From Halobacillus salinarum (GTDB taxonomy: Bacteria; Bacillota; Bacilli; Bacillales; Halobacillaceae): a stretch of 64,000 nt of DNA. The notes below the pieces were generated by a model. That model saw only the letters and a program-made list of their open reading frames with translations, made no database searches and was not told the origin of the DNA. Shown piece by piece: positions 38,380 to 46,665 of the stretch; within the stretch, counting starts at the first letter, position 1; each line of letters opens with the position of its first letter. Made by a program: the position numbers and the translations under genes. Location of the stretch: assembly GCF_022919095.1 (NCBI RefSeq), contig NZ_CP095073.1, forward strand, positions 3,782,001 to 3,846,000, given 5' to 3'.

Positions 38380-40805
38380 TTACTCAAATAGAATTCCAAC
38401 CTCTGATGGTTTTACTTTATAAACCTTTTTAGAGACACCAATGACCTTTCTTACTTTTACAGCACTCGTTACATCATCAAATGAAAGATTATACTTTGAT
38501 AAAAACGCTAAGTCTTCATTATTAATTGCTCGTTTAGAGTAATAGATAATTTTGTTTAATAACCTAGCAGCCACTCTTCTTTCTACCCTTATACTAGACA
38601 TTGCGTCATGATAGTCATTTGCTCTTTCTGAAAAAGCTTCTATATTCAATGCTTTTCCTAATATCTCAAGATCCTTTAAATCCCTTGGCCCAAAGCTATA
38701 TCCACTGCGCCAGTTACTTAGAATAGACTTAGTACTCTTGTCCCAACCTAGTTCTTTCATTTCTTTAAATAATTTTTCATCATTATATTTTAGAGAAACA
38801 TACTTATCTTCATATTTTTCTCTCCACTCTTCTATTAAGTGGTGATTCTTTATGCTTTGATTATCAACTTTTGAATTATTTATAAACACGTTAAATAATT
38901 CTTTTCTAGAATCATTGTCAATTAATACAATCTCATCTTCATTTTTAATTTCTAATAATTTTTTAATTATTATTTTTTTCTTTTTTTTGTTTAGATATCT
39001 CACTTTACTATTTTTCCTAAAAAACATCGCTCCATTTCCTTCTAGTTCAACTAATTTAGCAAAAACAACGTTATTACCCTTATAATCTCTGACACTTCTT
39101 TTTAAAGGTATCTTTTTATCAGTTTTAATAAGATTACTCAATTCAGTTATGCTTGAATCACCATGAGAGTTTGAAGTATCTTGTATTGCTACGTGCTTTT
39201 TTAATCTATTAAAGAAATATTTATAAATATTATTAGTAATTAGTACTTCCCTATCTATTGGATTAATAAATGAAAGTGCTTTGTTGTCAATCTCTTTTAA
39301 TCTACTAAATTTTCTAAGAAGCTCGGTAATTTCAATTTTGTATAGTAATACATGTATTTTTAATTCTTCTAAGTTATTGAATATATTAAAATCACTTACA
39401 TTTGTTGATGAAAGCATGACGACAGTATCACTATCGATAAATTGCTGTTTATTAATTAGTTTCTTTTTATTAAAAAACCTAATTCCTAAGTCCTCTAATT
39501 TTCCAATTTCCACTCCAAACGTAGAGGCAAGCTTTTCTTTTAAAGCAATATTTCTTATTTTATTGGATGATATGATACCCACAGACCTTTGTTTTGCTCT
39601 TTCTGAATCTATAATTTTTCTTATTGCTTCGTATTTTGGACATAACATATCAAGATTATATTTATTATATATATTTTCCAAACATTGAATTATTTGTTCA
39701 AAATCATCATCTTCATACCTGTTATCGCTCTCTTTAAGTTCCTTTATTAAATCATTAATTGTATCAAAAAATGGATCAAATCTTGCAATGCTATCATATG
39801 TAACCCTTCGACCGGCAATTTCATTATGTTGTAAAGTAATGTTCTAAGGAGATTCAAATCATAAGAATCAAATCTCTTGTATATTAATCTCATTAATAAA
39901 TGAAAAGCATTTTCTAATTCGTGTTCAAAATCAGCTTTAACGTACTCAATATTTACGTTTGAAATTTTTGTAGAAGATATCATTTCTGTATTAGTAGTAA
40001 AAAACGAAGTATCATTATTTCTATCAGTTGAATTGTAATATTCTAAAATCTCATTACCTATTAAATAATTTTTAACATTTTTCTTTCTATTAAAATAAAT
40101 AACCTTTTCATCCAATGGTTTTTTGAAAAAGCTTAGCGCTCCATTTGGAAAATCTGGAATATTCTTATCAATAGTTGAATAGTCAATAACTACATAATCA
40201 TAATTCACTTGATTGGAGTTGATTATGTTGCTATTAGATGTAATAAAAAAAGTAGAATCTTGATTATTATCTTTTCTTCCAACCTTATTCATATCCCCCC
40301 TAGATAATTGACTAAATGTATGATAACCATAGGATATTGGATATATATAATGTAAAGGTATTTTTTCGGGAATATCATTTTTATAATATCTATTGAGGAT
40401 ATGTTTCCAATAGAGCTTGGCATAGTAAGGGTTATCAATATTACAGAAAATATTATTCTCCATAAGGAACTTATGTTGAATTTTACAGATTTCAAAAATA
40501 CACTCTTTACTCAAATAGATATCTTTTAATATGTTTAATAACTCTTTATTTTTAGATACAATCAATATTGTTGTCCTTTTTGATGGATCTTCATTGTATT
40601 TAAAATTCTCTATTTCATTTCTTAAAACTACTTGAATAATGAGAGAAATAATATATTGGGGGTTCGGATAGCAGACTAAGATATTATCTTTATTCTTTAT
40701 GCAATTAATAATCTCTTTTATCAGTGAAGATTCAATTTCTGAATTTAATATTGCTTTGTTATTGTAATAGAGTTGTTCTAGTACATTCCCTTTAACAGTA
40801 CTCAA
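38380..40805 (-). CDS. drmE: DISARM protein DrmE, frameshifted at a G3 run
   Basis: DrmE is the large class 2-specific DISARM protein of unknown biochemistry. Here it is split: frame one runs from TTG 40805 (GAGGGGGG upstream) to a stop at 39747, and frame two runs on to 38380. The first frame ends YNIMKLPVEGLHM and the second continues VTYDSIARFDPFFDTINDLI; adding one G to GGG (forward C run 39804-39806) joins them as KLPVEGVTYDSIARF. The restored length is 808 residues. VNYDYVVIDYSTID resembles a nucleotide-binding Walker B strand, but no Walker A was found. It begins the operon and is followed 19 bp later by drmA. Loss of function as written is doubtful because the indel looks like a sequence error. 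Confidence 0.82.
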
Positions 40806-40984
40806 TTGTAACCCCCCTCTTTTTCCTTATTTTAACATAAGAAAAACCCTTTTTTGTGCATTTTTTACAAATGACAATTCTACAATACTTATTAAACAAA
40901 GCTTCTCTCGTATCAAGGAATATGTAGAACAATATTGTTCTCTAATTAAAACTAGACTTACATAGATAAATGTTAGGACATGTT

Positions 40985-42127
40985 TTATATTTCATCAGTG
41001 TTCAACTTTGAAATTAATTTACTCCTTACTTCACTTATAGGTTTTTGAAAAGCATTTTCTAGATTAAGCATTGATGTAACCATGAAATTAATCATATCTT
41101 CCCAATCCTCTTCATTATAAATGTTCACATCGTCTTTCTGATATTTAATCCTAGAGGCTTTTTTATTATCTAGTCTCTCCCAAGTAAGTGAGTCACCAAA
41201 TTTATTCTCGATCGAATCTTTAAACTTCCCTAATTCTTCAAAAATAAATTTATTCTCTTCCTTTACCGATCTTTGTAAATAAACTTCAACTCTGGCATAA
41301 CTTCTAGACATTACAAAATTATAAGAAACAGATGAAATTCCTGTACCAGCTCCAATCCAGTTGTCTTTTGATGGACTTATATTCTTAAATAACTCTGTTT
41401 TTTTATTTATATGTGGTAATAGTTTTTTCCAAAATAGAATTCTAGTGTTATGCCTAGTTTTGGATTCTTCTTGAATATTTATATCTGCCTGATTTTTTTC
41501 TGCCATATTAATTACATATTCCTCTGCTTCTTTCATTGGAATTATTTGCTCAAAATTTAATAGTAGTTGATCCCCCATTTGATATGGAGTAACCTTAAAA
41601 CACTGAATTCTTAATTTGTAATTCATTAACCATAAAACGGTAGAGGTTACTTCTTTTCTAAAGTTAGCTGCAATAATAATTAGTCTTTGTGTTAAACCCT
41701 TATTTATTACTATCTCTTGATAGTCTTCCACTTCAAAAAACTCTATTAAATTCTTTTCTGCTTCCTCATTCTTGGAAATCTTATTTAGATAATCTTGATA
41801 TATACTTTTAATTTGCTCTTTGGTTAAGCTTGAACAATAAGAGGCATATTTTAAGACCTGCCATGTCACATCTCTTCCAGAATCATCGAGTTTATTCTCA
41901 ATGACTACTACGTTTCCTTGTTTATCTAATGCTAATAAATCGAGCCTTTCATTCGTATCATGGAATCCATTAAATTCTTTTTGTATAATAAGTAATTCCT
42001 CTCCTATTGACTCAGGATTATTTGCAATCCACTCCTGCAAGTGATCCCTTTCCCTAAAACCTAATTCAGAAAATGTCTTCTGGTTTAATTTTGTTATTCT
42101 ATTACTCTTTCTATCTATAATAAACAT
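40985..42127 (-). CDS. Restriction-like PD-(D/E)XK nuclease with DUF4268
   Basis: A 380-residue protein starting at ATG 42127 behind AGAGGTG. The N-terminal half contains ERLDLLALDKQGNVVVIENK, the D-x(n)-(D/E)-x-K arrangement of PD-(D/E)XK nucleases, near residue 75. The C-terminal half (about 235-370) has FWKKLLPHINKKTELF and IGAGTGISSVSYNFVMSRSY, characteristic of DUF4268. Such fusions occur in defence islands and are suspected DNA nucleases. It lies 180 bp upstream of drmE on the same strand, so it could share or precede the DISARM promoter. It is not part of the described DISARM set. Confidence 0.8.
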   Translation of the reverse strand: MFIIDRKSNRITKLNQKTFSELGFRERDHLQEWIANNPESIGEELLIIQKEFNGFHDTNERLDLLALDKQGNVVVIENKLDDSGRDVTWQVLKYASYCSSLTKEQIKSIYQDYLNKISKNEEAEKNLIEFFEVEDYQEIVINKGLTQRLIIIAANFRKEVTSTVLWLMNYKLRIQCFKVTPYQMGDQLLLNFEQIIPMKEAEEYVINMAEKNQADINIQEESKTRHNTRILFWKKLLPHINKKTELFKNISPSKDNWIGAGTGISSVSYNFVMSRSYARVEVYLQRSVKEENKFIFEELGKFKDSIENKFGDSLTWERLDNKKASRIKYQKDDVNIYNEEDWEDMINFMVTSMLNLENAFQKPISEVRSKLISKLNTDEI

Positions 42128-42667
42128 ATAGTTCACCTCTTTTATAAAATACATTATCAAAGACTTTTCTGTGTATTGATGAAGATATTTATTCAGATTG
42201 AAGCTATCAGTCCCTTAAATGTTTATGATTAGTCTTACAGAACAAAATGTAGACCTTTAATTATGTAGTTCGACAATTACTGTAAAAAACCTCCATATGA
42301 TAAAAAAGAACCATATTTCATAACCTAAAATTTAGTTGATATTAGATAATTTAAAACTTTAATTGGTTATATAAAGCATATTTTAATAAAATCTGACTTT
42401 TTGTATGACAACTTTAATTATGTATTCTACGTCGAGGGCCACATTGTCCCGAGCATTTACTTTTTAAACAGGTATCACTATATAATATTTCAACTATACC
42501 CAAGAACATTGAAAGGTTTGATACATCGTTAAATCGTCAATTTATCCAGATGGATAAAGGACACTAACCTTCACGGTAGATCTATGAATATTAAGCTTAA
42601 AATCATTAAACTGGTTTTGATTCTTAAAGATATCCAATGTGAAAAATATTTTCTTTTAAAATAATTC
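42128..42667. other. AT-rich gene-free region inside the element
   Basis: About 540 bp between the divergent nuclease gene and the recombinase leader. It is very AT-rich with many stops in all frames; no ORF, tandem repeat or tRNA was recognised. It must hold the promoter of the nuclease gene. Confidence 0.5.
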
Positions 42668-42696
42668 TTGCAATCTTTTTCCTTTTGCTATAAGAT
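42668..42696 (+). promoter_or_regulatory. Promoter of the recombinase leader
   Basis: TTGCAA (42668-42673), 17 bp, TAAGAT (42691-42696) fits a SigA promoter and lies about 35 bp before a long interrupted hairpin that precedes the small ORFs and recombinases. Confidence 0.5.
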
Positions 42697-42733
42697 ACAA
42701 ATAATTCAATAAACTTATCAGTAACTTAAAGCG

Positions 42734-42803
42734 AAGCACGCTAGGTTACATGTCGTTACCAACCCATTAGGGTTCGGTGACCATGTTCCTTGCGTGCTTT
42801 TTT
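42734..42803 (+). terminator. Interrupted hairpin leader before the first recombinase operon
   Basis: Outer stem AAGCACGC / GCGTGCTT (42734-42741 and 42792-42799) followed by seven T. It encloses an inner hairpin GTTACCAACCC / GGGTT-C-GGTGAC (42755-42765 and 42770-42781). Because it lies between a promoter and the recombinase genes, it looks like an attenuator rather than an end-of-operon terminator. A similar structure occurs at 46068. Confidence 0.6.
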
Positions 42804-42838
42804 TGTTTTGTGTTACTAGAAAGGAGTTTCAAATAAGT

Positions 42839-42904
42839 TTGAAAGAAAATGAAATCATAAAATGCTCAAGATGTAACTCTTGCGCTAAGCATAAGATGTC
42901 CTAA
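42839..42904 (+). CDS. Possible 21-residue Cys-rich leader peptide
   Basis: TTG 42839, 12 bases after AAGGAG, opens an ORF with the sequence KENEIIKCSRCNSCAKHKMS and TAA at 42902. The CSRCNSC core could bind zinc. It sits directly after the attenuator-like hairpin and before the next small ORF. Spacing is long and the start is weak, so it may be chance. Confidence 0.3.
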   Translation: MKENEIIKCSRCNSCAKHKMS

Positions 42905-42950
42905 CATATTGTTTATGCTAGATTACGAGCTTTGGAAGGGAAGTGCAAAA

Positions 42951-43109
42951 ATGAATGAGGCTTTCGAGAAATACGACTTTCCTTGGTCACAACCAAAAAA
43001 AGTTCTCGTTCCTTTAGTATATGTAAATGAGAAGAATACAGAAAGTACTTTTCAGTTAAAACTGGACTTGATAGAAGCTGAAGATCAAGCACCATTAAAA
43101 GGCAAGTAA
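42951..43109 (+). CDS. Small protein of unknown function upstream of recombinases
   Basis: A 52-residue acidic protein (MNEAFEKYDFPWSQPKKVLV, then a Leu/Asp-rich end) with a good site GGAAGGGAAGTG before ATG 42951. No domain was recognised. It leads the gene set of two tiny proteins and two serine recombinases, all on the plus strand, and may be a regulatory or directionality partner; that is a guess from context. Confidence 0.55.
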   Translation: MNEAFEKYDFPWSQPKKVLVPLVYVNEKNTESTFQLKLDLIEAEDQAPLKGK

Positions 43110-43118
43110 GTATAAACC

Positions 43119-43169
43119 ACCCCTCGCCTGTCAAGTATGTATATAACCAACTTGAAAGAGGAGAGGGGT
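43119..43169 (+). promoter_or_regulatory. RNA hairpin overlapping a ribosome binding site
   Basis: ACCCCTC (43119-43125) pairs with GAGGGGT (43163-43169), and CAAGT (43132-43136) with ACTTG (43150-43154) inside it. The right arm lies on the GAGGAGAGGGG ribosome site of the gene at 43174, so folding would reduce its translation. Confidence 0.5.
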
Positions 43170-43173
43170 TCAT

Positions 43174-43356
43174 ATGGGAAAATCAAGAATTTCAAAAATC
43201 ACTTATTCTCAAGACCTGCCTGGTGAATCTGCTATTTGGATACAAAAACTCGTTACCAAATTATTAATTAACGAGCTTGACATTGATCTTTCTGTCAAAG
43301 CAAAGCTTTTAGCATCAGCAGATAGAAGGTTCAGGTACAAAGGGGGGAGTCAATAA
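43174..43356 (+). CDS. Small protein preceding large serine recombinase 1
   Basis: A 60-residue basic protein (MGKSRISKITYSQDLPGESA, ending in DRRFRYKGGSQ) with ATG 43174 after GAGGAGAGGGG. It ends two bases before the recombinase start, and its last codons contain the recombinase ribosome site GGGGGGAG, so the two are coupled. It is helical in its centre and might bind DNA, for example as a recombination directionality factor, but no known family was recognised. Confidence 0.6.
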   Translation: MGKSRISKITYSQDLPGESAIWIQKLVTKLLINELDIDLSVKAKLLASADRRFRYKGGSQ

Positions 43357-43357
43357 T

Positions 43358-44740
43358 TTGAAGAAAAAACTCATTGTAGTCTATTCAAGAGTTAGTACTG
43401 GATCACAAAATCTTCGAGAACAAATTGATGCTTCAAACAAAGCAATCCACGCTCGAAACATAAATAAAGATGATGTACTCTACCTTGAAGATTTCAATGT
43501 TTCAGCAACTAAGAATGATATTAATAATCGGCCAGCTTTAAAAAAACTATGCAGTTTAGTTGCAGAAAACAAAGTGAAATTAATCTTCATCTATGCTCGA
43601 GATAGACATTCCAGGGATTTTTATGAAGGAGCTAAATTCAACGATTTAATCAACAAACATAATGTGGAAGTGATTTATACAGCTTCTAATGAAATTCCCT
43701 TCAACAAAAATTCAAGCATAGAAAGTTTTTATGGGATCTTCAGCCAGCAAGGAGGTAAAAACATTGGAAAGCGTTCATCCGATGGACTAAAAAGATATCC
43801 CGGAGAAACAATTGGATACAAGCGGAAAGAGGAAAACATTGAAGGTGAAAGGAGAAAAGTCACTTTCATCAAGGATGGAAAACGAAGTAAGGTTATTCAA
43901 CACCTCTTTGAGGAGTTCAGTCAAATAAAAAATAAAGAAGAGTTTGTTTCAATTTTGAAGAATTACGGCAAGAAACTAAACAGTCATTCAACAGTGATAA
44001 AAATTTTGCAAAGACCTTTTTATGCAGCATACTGTATCACTGACTATGGTTATGACCCACTCAATCATGTAGAAGCGATCATTTCACTTGATTTGTTTAA
44101 GAAGGCACAAACTGTACTCAACCAATTCATCAAAGAGTATGAATATGCTGTTTTACGTGCTCAAGAAAAGATTCTAGCCATACCAACTTGCGGGGTTTGT
44201 AACAAACAGATGAAATTCATGAAGCCCCTTGGAAGTTCAGCATATTTTGTATGTAGTGCTGGTCACAAAAAGATTGATATTGAACTTGATCAACTTAATC
44301 ATGTTATACATGAAACCATCTTAAATGAGACTAAACAATTCGCTTTAGCAAAATACAAACCAATCTTTAGGACGCACTTTAATGGCACATTAGACAACCT
44401 GGTGCATCAAAAGAAACATCAGGAACTTATTTTAAATAGGAATGTGCTGAGCATAACTAGTCAGAATTTTGTTAAAGTCGATAGCAATTTCAAGAAACTG
44501 GAGCAGCAGATCCGTAACAACGAATATAAAATAAATGCAATTGAGAAAGAGATAGTTCTATTACAATCATTAAAGAACGAAATAGATACTTTAACAGAAC
44601 TAGCGGATAAAGCCGTCTCTAAACTATCTGATACCGATGTAACTTCTTTAATTGAGCTATTGATTAAAAAAATTCTAATTCACCATGAATTCCTCGAAAT
44701 CAATATGTACTCACTAACTTTTGATAAAGGAGCCGTTTAG
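43358..44740 (+). CDS. Large serine recombinase 1
   Basis: A 460-residue site-specific recombinase started at TTG 43358. The resolvase catalytic domain holds the active Ser in VVYSRVSTGSQNLREQ (residue about 11) and the Arg residues in YARDRHSRD. A recombinase domain spans about 150-270, and a zinc ribbon (CGVCNKQM ... CSAGHKK) near 285-310. A coiled coil near 370-430 completes the large-serine-recombinase plan. It should cut and rejoin att sites as a tetramer. Its end nearly abuts the second recombinase gene, so they are coupled. Confidence 0.93.
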   Translation: MKKKLIVVYSRVSTGSQNLREQIDASNKAIHARNINKDDVLYLEDFNVSATKNDINNRPALKKLCSLVAENKVKLIFIYARDRHSRDFYEGAKFNDLINKHNVEVIYTASNEIPFNKNSSIESFYGIFSQQGGKNIGKRSSDGLKRYPGETIGYKRKEENIEGERRKVTFIKDGKRSKVIQHLFEEFSQIKNKEEFVSILKNYGKKLNSHSTVIKILQRPFYAAYCITDYGYDPLNHVEAIISLDLFKKAQTVLNQFIKEYEYAVLRAQEKILAIPTCGVCNKQMKFMKPLGSSAYFVCSAGHKKIDIELDQLNHVIHETILNETKQFALAKYKPIFRTHFNGTLDNLVHQKKHQELILNRNVLSITSQNFVKVDSNFKKLEQQIRNNEYKINAIEKEIVLLQSLKNEIDTLTELADKAVSKLSDTDVTSLIELLIKKILIHHEFLEINMYSLTFDKGAV

Positions 44741-44741
44741 T

Positions 44742-45917
44742 GTGAAACATAGCAAAACTGGTGTAGGTTACCTTAGAGTGTCAGATAAGAAGCAAGAGAC
44801 AAATCATTCTGAGGAAATACAGAAGAAAATGATCTCAGAAAAGGCAAATCAAGAAGGAATCACAATCAAACATTGGCGTTATGATAAAGCAGTTAGTGCT
44901 TACCGTACAAATGCCGCAAGACGAGAGAACTTAAATTTATTGCTTTCTGATGCCAAAGATGTTGATGCTATAATTTTCTACGATGAATCTCGTTTAAGTC
45001 GAAATATCTTTGATTTCTACCAAGAAATTTATCAACCGTTAAAAGAACGATATCCAAATGTGAAGTTTTATAGCACTCAATCGTCTGGTGAATGGGATCC
45101 ACATGACCCACTTACCCAAGCAAAATTTGTCTTTGCTGCAGAAGAATCCAATGTTAAATCAATGCGTGCTAAAGATGCACAATTCAGCATGCTATCAAAT
45201 AAGATTCGACCTAGTGCACGTTCTCCCGTTGGTTATGATTTAGATGAAGGGGTATTAAAGCCTAACATAGATGCGCCAATTGTTTCTAAGATATTTGACT
45301 ACGCTTCTTGGGGGCATTCCAACAAGAAAATAGCTGATTTTCTAACTGATAACAACGTGAAAACAAAACACATTAGTAAATGGCGAAGTAGTACAATTGA
45401 TTACATCCTTAAGAATAATTCATACGCTGGCCATCTGAGTTGGAATGTAAAGCAATTTAACACCTCTAGCCAAGAAAATAATGTAAGAGATGATGATCTT
45501 TTCAAAGTCCATGAAGCGATTATCTCCCCTGTAATGTTTGCAGTAGTTACACAAGTTAAAAGGTACAAGAAAAAATACGGTAAGTTAGACACACCTTTTC
45601 TCCTTCGAAACCTTATCACCTGTTATCATTGCAACTCATTGTTACAGTCAAAAGATAATTCGCCTAAGGGGAAAAGTAAAGAATACCTGGTTTATCGATG
45701 CCCAAACTGCAAAGTTAACTATCAAGCAAATAAAATTCATGATGATGTATTAGCAGACTTAACTAAAAAGTGGACATCAAACTTACATCAAATGATTGAA
45801 GAAAGTAAGTTTGTGCTATCAGATTGGCTTCAAACGCTTGAAACATGGAAACGCTCTGTTGAACAAACAGAAGAACAAATCCTGTTTAATGAGCGATTAA
45901 TACTTTTCTGGTCATAA
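44742..45917 (+). CDS. Large serine recombinase 2, short C-terminus
   Basis: A 391-residue recombinase. GTG 44742 lies one base after the stop of recombinase 1, with AAAGGAG at a suitable distance. The active Ser is in VGYLRVSDKKQ and the basic LSRN in DESRLSRNIFD; the recombinase domain and a zinc ribbon (CYHCNSLL ... CPNCKVN) follow. The coiled-coil region after the ribbon is short, ending at LILFWS, so it may be a naturally reduced partner that works only with recombinase 1. Its stop codon lies in a long hairpin. Confidence 0.9.
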   Translation: MKHSKTGVGYLRVSDKKQETNHSEEIQKKMISEKANQEGITIKHWRYDKAVSAYRTNAARRENLNLLLSDAKDVDAIIFYDESRLSRNIFDFYQEIYQPLKERYPNVKFYSTQSSGEWDPHDPLTQAKFVFAAEESNVKSMRAKDAQFSMLSNKIRPSARSPVGYDLDEGVLKPNIDAPIVSKIFDYASWGHSNKKIADFLTDNNVKTKHISKWRSSTIDYILKNNSYAGHLSWNVKQFNTSSQENNVRDDDLFKVHEAIISPVMFAVVTQVKRYKKKYGKLDTPFLLRNLITCYHCNSLLQSKDNSPKGKSKEYLVYRCPNCKVNYQANKIHDDVLADLTKKWTSNLHQMIEESKFVLSDWLQTLETWKRSVEQTEEQILFNERLILFWS

Positions 45918-45951
45918 CATCGAATGGGTTATTAACGTTATGGTCAGAAAA
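45904..45951 (+). terminator. Hairpin at the end of recombinase 2
   Basis: TTTTCTGGTCATAAC (45904-45918) pairs with GTTATGGTCAGAAAA (45937-45951) over 15 positions with two G-T pairs. It covers the recombinase stop codon. The following DNA is A-rich and not T-rich, so termination is uncertain. Confidence 0.5.
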
Positions 45952-46067
45952 CCGAAAAATTAAACACTAAAATATAAGAATTTTTTGTACTTATGTTAGC
46001 CATTCAATATTGAATAAGCTAATGTATAAATAAGGTATTCATAAAAACTAAATACAATACAATGCGG

Positions 46068-46136
46068 AAGCACCGCTAATTAATCTTTTGGAGAAGTCTA
46101 AATTCTTCAAGAGATGGTTAGCGGTGCTTTTTTTAT
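46068..46136 (+). terminator. Interrupted long hairpin leader before recombinase 3 genes
   Basis: A 12-bp perfect outer stem AAGCACCGCTAA / TTAGCGGTGCTT (46068-46079 and 46118-46129) encloses a 13-position inner stem ATCTTTTGGAGAA / TTCTTCAAGAGAT (46083-46095 and 46103-46115) with two G-T pairs, and is followed by seven T. It lies 30 bp before the next recombinase-related gene, echoing the leader at 42734. Confidence 0.65.
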
Positions 46137-46160
46137 TACAAATGAAAAGGATGATTACAT

Positions 46161-46499
46161 ATGAATAACAACACTGTGCTTTATGTTCGTTCAACTAACA
46201 ACTCTAAACACTCATTAGAATTACAAAAATCCAATGGAAGAAATTATGCCAAACACAATTCACTAAAACTAAATATCATTGTAGATACTAACACCTCTGG
46301 TGTTAAACCATTAAATGAGCGCTCTGGTTCAAGTGCACTTTTACACTTGGTAGAAAATGGACTAGTCAACACAATCATTGTTGAATCACTTAGCAGAATT
46401 AGCCGGAATTTTGTAGTCACGTCTGAATTCATTTCATTCATTGATCAACACAACGTGAACCTCATTATCCTAGAAGGAGGTGATCAATGTGGTAAATAA
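46161..46499 (+). CDS. Resolvase catalytic-domain-only protein
   Basis: A 112-residue protein matching only the N-terminal catalytic domain of serine recombinases. The start MNNNTVLYVRSTNNSKHSLE aligns with the Y-x-R-V-S-T-D catalytic strand, though the usual Val-Ser is replaced by Ser-Thr, and IIVESLSRISRNFV contains the conserved basic segment. There is no DNA-binding or zinc-ribbon part. It is either a degenerate recombinase or a regulatory subunit able to mix with the full-length enzymes. The next small gene starts within its last codons. Confidence 0.7.
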   Translation: MNNNTVLYVRSTNNSKHSLELQKSNGRNYAKHNSLKLNIIVDTNTSGVKPLNERSGSSALLHLVENGLVNTIIVESLSRISRNFVVTSEFISFIDQHNVNLIILEGGDQCGK

Positions 46500-46665
46500 G
46501 AACACATTCATTGTTGATCGGGTTTACTCTCCCGATAAAGACACAGACTTTAAATCGGTAATGAACCTGATTATTCATCATAAAATTGAGGATCTTGTCC
46601 ATAATGCTAATAAGGTAAACACTGCTACATCTCAAATCGAGAAGAAAGGACATGTAAAAATATGA
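46489..46665 (+). CDS. Small protein between resolvase-like gene and recombinase 3
   Basis: A 58-residue protein read from GTG 46489 about ten bases after AAGGAGG. It contains NTFIVDRVYSPDKDTDFKSV and a helical middle, with no recognised family. It overlaps its upstream neighbour by 11 bases and the recombinase 3 start by four (ATGA), so the three genes are tightly coupled. The position is equivalent to that of the 60-residue protein before recombinase 1. Confidence 0.55.
   Translation: MVNKNTFIVDRVYSPDKDTDFKSVMNLIIHHKIEDLVHNANKVNTATSQIEKKGHVKI

Noticed and set aside
38380-40805. Two separate genes of 433 and 352 residues at the drmE position
   Set aside because: The second has no ribosome site at its first ATG. 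The open frame extends upstream to meet the first, and one added base gives an 808-residue DrmE-sized protein in the right place.
42128-42667. Possible toxin-antitoxin or small RNA gene in the long AT-rich gap of the element
   Set aside because: No ORF with a ribosome site, no repeat and no terminator were found there.
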